In this document: positions 55,690 to 64,000 of the stretch, in pieces
Numbering within the stretch: position 1 is the stretch's first letter
How the letters are laid out: each line of letters opens with the position of its first letter
Source of the DNA: Norana najaformis
Taxonomy: Eukaryota; Annelida; Clitellata; Crassiclitellata; Hormogastridae
Direction: 5' to 3'
Assembly (NCBI GenBank): GCA_964023275.1
Contig: OZ029923.1
Location: 4,531,229-4,595,228 of the forward strand
Length of the DNA stretch: 64,000 nucleotides
Translations under genes and position numbers: made by a program
Notes under the pieces: model-generated
The model's input: the letters and a program-made list of their open reading frames with translations, nothing else
Database searches by the model: none
Told to the model about the DNA's origin: nothing

Positions 55690-56075
55690 AGAGGAGGAGG
55701 AGGAGGATGACGAGGAGGAGGAAGAGGAGGAGAAAAGAGAAAGAAGAGAGTGGGAGGGAAAGAAGGAGGGGATTAAGAGAAGGAGAGGATCAAGAGAAGA
55801 AGAAGAGGATCAAGAGACGATCGAGAGGGGCAAGAGAAGGAGAGGATCAAAAGAAGATCGATAGGATCAAGAGAAGGAGAGGATCAAGAGAAGAAGGAGA
55901 AGATCAAGAGAAGAAGGAGAGGATCAAGAAAAGGAGAGGATCAAGAGAAAGAGAGGATCAAGAGAACAGTGAGGGTGCGGATAAGGAGAGGTAAGCAGGA
56001 AGAGGAAGAAAGGAGAGAGGTTGAGAAAGAGGCGGAGAAGGAAGAGGAAGAAGAAGAAGAGGAGGAGGAGTTACG
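55690..56075 (+). repeat. long polypurine tract with GAGGATCAAGAGAA units
   Basis: About 385 bp in which the + strand is almost entirely A/G; GAGAGGATCAAGAGAAG-type units repeat. The ORF across it (Arg/Glu/Lys only) is not credible as a gene. Purine mirror tracts can form triplex DNA. Confidence 0.88.
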
Positions 56076-56124
56076 ACAGTTACAATGCGACTAGGTTGCT
56101 GTACAGATAACTGACAACTGATCA

Positions 56125-56240
56125 CTATGCAAATAACATTGCAGATGACATTTCAGATAACATTGCAGATGACACTGCAGATGACATTGCAGATAACATT
56201 GCAGATGACTTTGCAGATAACATTAAAAGTAACTTTAAGA
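56125..56240 (+). repeat. 12-bp degenerate minisatellite
   Basis: Repeats of CAGATAACATTG and CAGATGACATTG. Confidence 0.85.
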
Positions 56241-57015
56241 CGGTACGCTATGTCACATCACGCCATCACATCACATCACTATAGTTGTAACCGTCAGAGT
56301 TTATGTAAACATCGTCAGTATCGCCTATGAAATATCGATCATAAACGTTTGATCAAACTCACCACGTGAATGTCCAGCAGTTATATAGCGCAACAATTCA
56401 ATCCCTGAATGATGGCTTGTTCTGCGTAAACCAGCTGACTGTAAGCGGTTGTTCCTCAACCGATCAGTTTCAGCAACCAACGCATCTTCCTGATGCGGTA
56501 AATTTCCTGATGCGGAACGGTGATGCCTGCCTTGCGAGAGGCGGTCATTGACTTGGGCAGTGGGTGGATAGGTGGGTGGGGAGGAGCGATGCCCACTGCA
56601 TGGCCAGCTCACAGTAGGCCTTAAGGCCGATGAACCCACTTCCTTGTTTAGTGGCCGTGGGGACTATGCTGAAACTGCGCGCGCGTTAGGCTGGGAAAAC
56701 ACGTCTGTCTAAACTGAAACGCTTGCCTACACCTCATTATAGGCCTACAGATGGACACAGAGATAGAGAAGGATACCAATACAGACACAGAGATACGATG
56801 AGCGAAAGACTTATTGTTCTCGGAATACAATGAGTGAGCACATAACACATGTGAGCGATCTCGCCGAGACTACAGCGGAATGTACCGCCGTCGACCAGAG
56901 AGAGCGTAATACGACCTTAGTAAAATTTCTGTGGGCGAGAATGGCCTACAAGCGCCCCGCGCTAATCGAAAGAAGTTAATCATGTCGGAGGCGTAACTAG
57001 AGATTCAGAGAACGG

Positions 57016-57021
57016 TATAAA
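57016..57021 (+). promoter_or_regulatory. candidate TATA box
   Basis: GGTATAAATG about 345 bp before the candidate start codon at 57362. Followed at about +30 by TCATTCCATC, an initiator-like pyrimidine context. Supports a + strand promoter, but by motif only. Confidence 0.35.
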
Positions 57022-57077
57022 TGTTCATCATTCCATCTCTAGACTTGCCATTTCGGTTCCATCCATCGCAGACGATT

Positions 57078-57139
57078 CTAAACGAGAAGAACCTTCTAAA
57101 CGAGAAATACCTTCTAAGCGAGGAGAACCTTCTAAGCGA
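57078..57139 (+). repeat. 18-bp repeat in presumed 5' UTR
   Basis: Three and a half units of AAACGAGAAGAACCTTCT with small changes. Confidence 0.85.
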
Positions 57140-57361
57140 CAGACTTGAACAGCGACACTCGCATCAGCGTAGTTTAATTGGAATAGTATGTAACTAAATT
57201 TCAACGGGCATAATTTTTACTTGGAAAGCAAAAACATTTATTAGTCGATTAGGTGGAAAAGCTGCAAACCCTTGCGTCGTCGGTGTATTGGTATACTGCA
57301 GCGGAGAACCACTCGAGTGTTTATAAAGAAAGCTCACTTTTCTGAACTCATCTGCCTCTCA

Positions 57362-57658
57362 ATGCATTGGCTGCTGGACACCGAGTTGCCCGTTTACGAC
57401 TGGTCCAATTCAAGCTCTAGCAGCACTCCTTCCGAGGTCTTGGTGGCTCTGGACCCCGCTGCCTCGTACATGAATTCGGCATCCAACATCGCAACCTCGG
57501 TACCCGGGGTCAGTATTCTTCCCCCGCTGGCCAGTCCTTCGCAGCAGTGGAATACGGACGGAACGGATATCATTCTTCAATCGGACTTTGCGAGACCGGT
57601 TCTGACACAAGCCGTTGACCAGAATCTGAAACCGGATTCAGAGATATCGAAAGAAACA
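57362..57658 (+). CDS. candidate first coding exon of an unidentified gene
   Basis: The frame from the ATG at 57362 reads MHWLLDTELPVYDWSN, then a Ser/Thr/Pro-rich acidic stretch, and reaches a strong donor ACA|GTAAGT at 57659 in phase 0. The open frame extends up to 57272 with an earlier ATG. Codon use is GC-richer and more balanced than the surrounding noise, and a TATA box lies upstream. The composition would suit a transactivation-type N-terminus, but I do not recognise the family and found no second exon in the remaining 6 kb. Confidence 0.4.
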
Positions 57659-57685
57659 GTAAGTTTGTCGTATAAATGACGCCCC

Positions 57686-57892
57686 TTCTTCATTTTATCT
57701 CTCTGTCCTCTCCAACCCCAGACACCACCCACCGTAGCTGCCACGCTGTCTCTCCGTCTGACTTTTGGATCTGGACCTGGAACCGAACCCTTTTGCCTAT
57801 CGATTTTGATCTGACTGAGCGCCTGCGAATGAGCTGGTCTCCACGACGTGGCTTTCGTTGGGCGCTGTAGAAATCTCGGAATTACGATTACG
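57686..57892 (+). mobile_element. LINE family A 3' end, 27 bp after a splice donor
   Basis: ACACCACCCACCGTAGCTGC, TGGATCTGGACCTGGAACCG, CTTTCGTTGGGCGCTGTAG and AATTACGATTACGATG. If the exon at 57362 is real, this copy lies at the very start of its intron. Confidence 0.88.
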
Positions 57893-58084
57893 ATGTGGGT
57901 TACGGGAGTCCGGGAAAAGCGGGAATAGATATCCCTAGACGCACGAATCCTTGCATGAACTGGTGAACTGCCTGTAGGTAGAACATCAAGAAACGTATGA
58001 GGTTCTTTAAAGGACCTGTATTAATGATCGGTAACGTACAAATGATTACCAATGAATAAGGTCTGTAGCTATATCACTAGGCCT

Positions 58085-58290
58085 CCCGTGTAATCTTGGG
58101 ACTGCTAAAGCGCCCAAAGAAAGGTAAGTCGCGGGAACCATCTTATTCCCATCACAGACGCCCAGGCAAAAGAAGCCGATAACCACCTAAGGTCATGCTT
58201 GATCCCAGGTCAAGATGCTAAGGTCAGTCAGACGGCTACAGTGGATGATGTCGTTTCGAACTGGAACGGTGAGAGAGACAAAGGGAAGAG
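58085..58290 (-). mobile_element. LINE family A 3' end, diverged
   Basis: GGGACTGCTAAAGCGCCCAA, AAGTCGCGGGAACCATCTTATTC and GGCTACAGTGGATGATG. Tail eroded. Confidence 0.75.
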
Positions 58291-58442
58291 AAGGAATCGA
58301 GAGAGGAAAATTTGATATACCAACATAATCGCACTCGATCAATGCATAGTTTCACTTTTCTTGTGCTTAGCTTCAGGACAGTGTTGGGCTCTCAGGAGTT
58401 CTCGGTAGCGGGTCCAAAGCTCTGCAAGTCACTGCCCATTTA

Positions 58443-58795
<353 letters not shown>

Positions 58796-58844
58796 CTGCG
58801 AAGAGATTGCATGGGGTGAAGTATGTGCTTTCTGCTTATGTGCG

Positions 58845-59060
58845 TTCTGTCAGTTTTTTATGCCATTCAGGTATAAACTTAAGACTCATCTGTTTCAACT
58901 TCCCTATTCACTCTCGCCTGCCTTCTTTTCCCGACCCATCGGCTTTCAACTCGACTTCTCCAAAGGATTAAGAATTTTACAGCGATTTCACTTAAGCGAT
59001 GCATAGTACATTACGATAACGGTGCCACAAAAGTTATTAGCTCAGGTTAGATTAGATTTG
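58845..59060 (+). mobile_element. family B LINE 3' end with ORF terminus
   Basis: A + frame reads FRYKLKTHLFQLPYS, like the last residues of a non-LTR polymerase, then runs through CCCGACCCATCGGC and CTTCTCCAAAGGATTA to ATTACGATAACGGTGCC and the tail GGTTAGATTAGATTT. Identifies the family B fragments as LINE 3' ends. Confidence 0.7.
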
Positions 59061-59069
59061 AGGAGACTT

Positions 59070-60170
59070 CTTTAGGTTTTTCACCCAGACATCTAGCTCC
59101 CACCCATAAGTTTTCCTTCCACTGGTTTAGACTATATCCCACTTAAGTTAAACTTTCTCCTTACACTTCTCTTCTGCTCTTAGTTGTAAGTAAGTGAGCT
59201 AATGAGTAAATAAACAAGTAACACGTAAGTAAGTAAGGGTTAGGGTGATTTGCTGTAGGTAAGAATGACTGTCATTCAGGAATAGCCCAACATTATAGCA
59301 GTTAGTATCAACGTCTGACATTCCTTCATGATTTACAGTTCGAAGAGCGATGAGTCATCAGCTGCCGACTGATGACGAATTCGAAGAATAAACTGGGATT
59401 TCAGAAGATTTTTTCCCATTTCTGCAAGACACAATTGCCTCTGACAGTATGAGAGATGCGAACCGCATAGAAAATCTTGCATTGTTTTTTTTAAACCGGC
59501 CAGAAAAATCTTTCATTGCAGATCTGTTTTTCGAAGGTTTTCGGTTATTTTGCGAGTTTTTGTGAAACAGAGAATCACTCAAATAGAAACAGAACGATAA
59601 CGAAATCATTAGAACATCTTCTGTCACACTTGACACACTTGGGTGTACTATCTTGATGATTGATATGCGTCAAACATACATCATAGGTTTCGATAGATAA
59701 CTTGTTAGAATGAGTATATTTGTTTTATTAGTCTAACCTATTTAGAGAGAAAGACACACAGAGAGAGAGAGAGAGAGCGAGAGAGAGGCAGACAGACAGA
59801 CAGACAGGTCAGTACGGAGTTAGTCCTGTACGAAACAACTACTCAAGAAAAATATTTAAAAGAAGCCCTTATTTAAACGAAAACAATTCTATCTGAAATG
59901 TTTCGGCTCATATGTCGGATTTCTCGGTCAAGTGAATTAACGGCAAACGATGTCAATTACATTCACGGCTTGTAGCATCAAAACCTCTTCAGTTATCCTA
60001 GGCCTATTTGTACAAATGTAGGCCTACTAAACCAATAGATTGCACATATATAGGCTAGGTCCTTCGTTGTTGTCCTCGTTTGAACGGCACAAGATCTTAT
60101 AACAGTCTTTGTAGGCTGTTTGGTCTACATATTACATGCAAGCCCAGCATGGACCTCTCAGAGTATATTT
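59070..60170. other. intergenic, nothing recognised
   Basis: Holds AAGTAAGT runs near 59186 and 59226 and GA/GACA microsatellites at 59757-59806. A minus ORF of 92 codons at 59358 shows no family features. Confidence 0.5.
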
Positions 60171-60180
60171 CTCTGCCTTA

Positions 60181-60440
60181 ATTGCTCGGTAGTGTAGTGG
60201 TTAGCGTGCTAGACTGTCAGTTGAAAGGTCGGGTTTTCGAATCCCCGCCAGGACAAAAATTTGTTCTGCTCCATTCTCGCCCCCTAGCCAACTCGGCTAT
60301 AATGAGTACACCTACTATACACTGTCAGTGGGAAGATCAGACGACGAGAGAGAAGACTGGCCACCCGCCCTTATATGCCGAGGCTAAGAAAACTGAAGTC
60401 GCTAACACTTTATACCCATGGCTGCTTCGGAGCTAGCTTA
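60181..60440 (+). mobile_element. tRNA-Asp-like SINE, family G
   Basis: Head CGGTAGTGTAGTGGTTAGCG, CTGTCAGT (GTC in anticodon position) and GGTTTTCGAATCCCC, then body AACTCGGCTATAATGAGTAC and ACTGTCAGTGGGAAG as at 36870. The D-arm and T-arm are tRNA-like but no full cloverleaf closes. Confidence 0.78.
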
Positions 60441-60781
60441 AGGAACCACTCCTCTGTTTACTTCAGAGGCTTAAAACTATCAGCTCAAAACAATCGGGCT
60501 GGCCTTGTTAGCTACATTGGTTAAAGCTTGCGTTAAGGTGTCTCTGTGAGCAATAGATGATTCGATACATTAGCCACACGCAAACCATTACTAGCCAATA
60601 CAAGCGCAATAAAGATTAGTAAGATATCTAATATTTGAATATTATAAACAGACAACAGCAAAGATACTAAGATACTGGATACAGACAGATATAACCTATG
60701 GCCTATATCTGTGGATATAGCACAGATATAGGCTAAACTGTTCGGGCAATGGCAAAGGGTGTAGACAGGCCTATAGGAACA

Positions 60782-61012
60782 CGCCAGATCCTATCCTGAC
60801 TCCTCTTCCTCTTCTTATCTCTGTTTCCGCCCCAGTCCCAAACATCACCCACCGTAGCTGCCACGCTGTCTTTCTGCCTGACTTTTGGATCTTGACCTGG
60901 AACCGAATCCTTTTGTCTATCGATTTGATTTTGACTGAGCGCCTGTGAATAAGCTGGTCCCCTTGACGTGGCTCTTGCCGGGCGCTGTAGAAATCTCGAT
61001 TACGATTACGAT
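60782..61012 (+). mobile_element. LINE family A 3' end
   Basis: ACATCACCCACCGTAGCTGC, ATCTTGACCTGGAACCGAAT, GACTGAGCGCCTGTGAATAA and CTCGATTACGATTACG. Confidence 0.88.
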
Positions 61013-61052
61013 ATATGTAAATGTACACGGTTTTCCATAGCGACCTTGTGAC

Positions 61053-61098
61053 CTCGACCCTGCTCATTATTCAATGAATTGATCGAATGAGATCAATC
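61053..61098 (-). repeat. family J fragment
   Basis: GACCCTGCTCATTATTCAATG is the reverse of the AATGAGCAGGGTC core of family J. Confidence 0.5.
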
Positions 61099-61402
61099 TT
61101 TGTTTTCATTTACTGATACAAAACATAGTCAAATCGTGCAGAATATATAGACATAAGCTCAGTTCCAACATGTACCAAAGACGATAGACATATTTGTAGT
61201 CACGTGACAAAGACTATGGATGAGTGAGCGCCAAAGACTATCAATATTCCGTAATGTCTTCCGGTTGAGATTCAGTGTGCAGTTCCTCCCGCGTCTTTCC
61301 TTTTCCCAGGTTTGTAGGAGTATGTCAATGGTAAACGTGAGCATTAGGAACAGGGTTTAGCGGCGTATTTCCCATTCCTACTGTATCTATCCTATCCCTA
61401 AG

Positions 61403-61470
61403 ACTAACCCTAACCTTAACACTAACCCTGACCTTAACCCTAACCTTAACCCTAACACTAACCCTAACCA
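61403..61470. repeat. degenerate interstitial telomere-like tract
   Basis: About eleven CCCTAA-type hexamers with variants CCTTAA, CACTAA and CCCTGA. It corresponds to the animal TTAGGG telomere repeat. Confidence 0.85.
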
Positions 61471-61954
61471 TTGACATCCTTATACTGGACATCCTCGTAC
61501 TAGAGTGGGAATCGGAAAAACGCGTCCCTCGTTCGTTTTAAGGGTCTTCCTAATATTTTCCTTGTCGCAAATCATTTAGGCGGTTTTCTTCTAGTAAATG
61601 TGTAAATCGCCTTTAAACTTTCTGTGGTATGATATGCGCTATATAAATCATCTTATGTACATTACATTATATTAACATTAATAATATTTATTGTAACTGT
61701 AAATGTAATAAGAAATTTGAACAGAGCTAATCAGAGGCCCTCTCGACGGCCGTCTAAATTATACCAAAGTTCAACAGAAAACCGAAGATCTTCGTTAAAT
61801 TAAACAGTTCGCAGATAACTGGAAAAGTCACCAGTGGCGGGCCCCCGCACACACATAGAGCCCAGTCAGCGGCTTTCCATCCATACCCATTCCCATTCCC
61901 ATGTTCAAAGTTCACAGTATATATGGATTGTCGGAATATGAATGTTGAATAGGT

Positions 61955-62256
61955 TCATCAGTGCAAGGATAAGTGCAATTTCATTTCTTATCAGTGCAAG
62001 GATAAGTGCAATTTCATTTCTTATCAGTACAAGGATAAGTGCAATTTCATAAATTATCAGTGCAGGGTTTAGTGCAGTTTCATTTCTTATCAGTGCAAGG
62101 ATAAGTGCAATTTCATTTGTTATCAGTGCAAGGATAAGTGCAATTTCATTTCTTATCAGTGCAAGGATAAGTGCAATTTCATTTGTTATCAGTGCAAGGA
62201 TAAGTGCAATTTCATTTCTTATCAGTGCAAGGATAAGTGAAGTTTCATTTCATATA
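61955..62256 (+). repeat. 33-bp minisatellite
   Basis: About nine units of TCAGTGCAAGGATAAGTGC plus AATTTCATTTCTTA. One diverged unit near 62055. Confidence 0.93.
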
Positions 62257-62259
62257 AGT

Positions 62260-62330
62260 GCAGCGACCATCGACTGATGCCTCGAGCATTATTACAGTGG
62301 CGCTATAGAAGTTTTTTTAGATTAGAAGGG
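62260..62330 (+). mobile_element. family B 3' tail inserted in the 33-bp array edge
   Basis: CGACCATCGACTGATGCCTC, ACAGTGGCGCTATAGAAG and the tail TTTTTTTAGATTAG. A residual array unit (GTAAGTGCAATTTCATTT) continues at 62330, so the fragment split the array. Confidence 0.65.
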
Positions 62331-62720
62331 TAAGTGCAATTTCATTTTGCCCGGTATTCCAGTACTTTCTCGATTGCTAAATTAATACTAATTTCTGAGC
62401 GTTTATTTGCATTTATCAAACTAGGAAGCATATTCATTAACTTAGGCTTAAGTTAACTGCGTACCATTTGAACATTTGAACACTTGGCGATTGTTAATAA
62501 CTATAATAACACTGGACAACAAATTTTTACAAAAGTCATGTTACTGAAATGAAATTAGTCAGTTCTTATCAATTTGTATGTGCTGAACACGAATATGACA
62601 GTGAAAATGCCGAATTGGCTCTAGTTTTTTTGTAATCTGAAATGAAGTAATTTTATATCGCACAATGCATGCCAATAGTGATACACTTACAGTTAATATT
62701 TGTAAAAACCAGGTCATAGA

Positions 62721-64000
62721 CTAGTTCTTAGATTTTTTTGCCTGTCTCTTGTACAGCTGTTCGGGAGCATCTCTGCGGAGTGTCCAGCAGTAGTCAGCCA
62801 ACATTGTAGTGGACCATTTTCCCTGGTACCTTTGCTCCATTGTTGCGATATCTTGATGAAAACGTTCGCCATGTTCGTCACTAACCATACCACAGTTGTC
62901 AGGGAAGAAATCCAGATGGGAATGAAGGAAATGCATCTTCAGAGACATATTGCAGCGAAATTTCTGGTACTGCTTGAGCATGTCTTCTACTAGTTCCTTG
63001 TAGTTTTCTGCCCTAACATTCCCCAGAAAGTCTGTAGACACTAGACGAAAAGCATTCCATGCTTGTTTCGCATCACCCTCCAGCAAGTTGTTGAAGCGGT
63101 CATCTTTGAAGAGTTCTCTAATCTGAGGACCCACAAAAACTCCCTCTTTAATCTTTGCTTCGCTGAGTCGAGGGAATTTTTCATGCAGGTATCGGAAAGC
63201 TGGCGAAGTGCGGTCCATGGCTTTCACGAAGTTCTTCACCAAACCTAGTTTGATGTGAAGGGGTGGTAGTAGGATTTTGTGAGCCTCGACCAGAGCTGGG
63301 TGCTGGATATTCTTCTGTCCAACTGCCATGTTTTGTCTGGGAGTCCATTCCTTCCGCACGTAGTGCAACTCTCTTGCTCGGCTATCCCACTCACACAAGA
63401 AACACATATATTTTGTATATCCTTGCTGCAGTCCATTAAAATGGCAACTACCTTCAAATCACCACACAGGTGCCATTTGTACCTGTTATAGTCAATGGAA
63501 TGCAGTAGCTGTTTTAGGTTATCGTATGTCTCTTTCATGTGGACAGCATGCGCTAATGGAATAGATGGAAGACGGTTTCCAGTAGTAGGTGAACTACTAC
63601 TGTTTCCATTGTGCAAAAGCACAGCCTTAAGACTCAGTGTTGAAGAGTCTACAAAGAGTCTCCATTCTTGTGGGTCATGAGTGATCTGTAAGGCATTCAT
63701 GAGGTCGTCAATACTGGAACAGAATACCAGATTACCTTCCTTCATAAAGAAAGGTTCCAACTGCTGATGGCGCTTTCTATATGAAGTAATTGTGACATCT
63801 TCTTCTAGAAGATTCCATTGTTGGAGTCTTGATCCTAGCAATTCTGCCTTGTTTTTGGATAAGTCCAAATCACGAACAAGGTCATTTAGTTCTTCCTGTG
63901 TTATTCTGTGTGGGGTTGATGATGCACCACAGTGAAAATCAGGATCACTGCACGCTGACGGACCAGGAGAAGAACATGTCGGCTCACCCTTGTCCTCATC
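62721..64000 (-). pseudogene. frameshifted ORF of a multicopy invertebrate family (function unknown)
   Basis: Two overlapping minus frames form one protein-like sequence. The upstream part, open from the window edge (64000) through ITQEELNDLVRDLDLSKNKA and PLAHAVHMKETYDNLKQLL, breaks near 63435. The downstream frame continues from about there with KYMCFLCEWDSRARE, PPLHIKLGLVKNFVKAMD, SHLDFFPDNCG, DEHGERFHQDIATMEQRY and a lysine-rich end at 62721. A single lost base explains the break. From memory, related sequences occur in many copies in invertebrate genomes, which suggests a mobile-element origin; I do not know the activity. The conserved Cys pair and His/Asp/Glu-rich block look like a catalytic or metal site, by inference. 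The start is outside the window. Confidence 0.7.

Noticed and set aside
55707-55994. Arg/Lys/Glu-rich 95-codon ORF
   Set aside because: Arises from the polypurine tract; biased composition only.
60181-60260. Possible functional tRNA-Asp gene
   Set aside because: A/B boxes and the GTC loop are present, but the acceptor and T stems do not close, and the downstream body matches a second dispersed copy, so it is a SINE.

Overview
This is a 64 kb window of an animal nuclear genome. It has spliced genes with GT/AG introns, many interspersed retroelements and DNA transposons, and abundant mini- and microsatellites. The gene set (calnexin, a metazoan universal stress protein and cilia/flagella protein CFAP36) and the TTAGGG-type interstitial telomere remnant suggest a marine invertebrate. 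A mollusc or other lophotrochozoan is my best guess, but the species cannot be read from the sequence. Nothing looks bacterial, and there is no CRISPR or operon structure.

Layout. (1) 1-13.3 kb: the 3' three-quarters of a calnexin gene on +, from mid lectin domain to stop at 12649, with a poly(A) signal at 13297. Nearly every long intron carries its own minisatellite. (2) 13.3-22.0 kb: intergenic, filled with repeat copies. (3) 22.2-32.4 kb: a four-exon universal stress protein gene on +, coding 23002-31551, with a probable CpG-type promoter near 22.2 kb. Its introns hold a 1.1 kb, 48-bp satellite and a 39-bp array. (4) 34.5-42.4 kb: an eight-exon CFAP36 (CCDC104/BARTL1) gene on +, with three inverted CCAAT boxes upstream and a LINE fragment in its last intron. 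(5) 42.4-57.0 kb: a transposon graveyard with about nine copies of one LINE 3' end, a mariner deletion derivative, two kinds of hAT MITE and a second LINE. (6) 57.0-57.7 kb: a candidate TATA box and first coding exon of an unidentified gene running right. (7) 57.7-62.7 kb: more repeats and a degenerate telomere-like tract. (8) 62.7-64.0 kb: a frameshifted, multicopy-type ORF on -, running off the window.

The three recognised genes have no evident shared pathway: ER glycoprotein folding, nucleotide-binding stress response and ciliary ARL3-type binding. They are ordinary neighbours, not a functional cluster. I found no convincing undescribed system. The most interesting observations are two tandem arrays whose repeat unit contains the splice site of the adjacent exon (a 5' site in calnexin, a 3' site in the USP gene), a 48-bp satellite that is open in three frames, and several transposons with clean target-site duplications that give a relative order of insertion.
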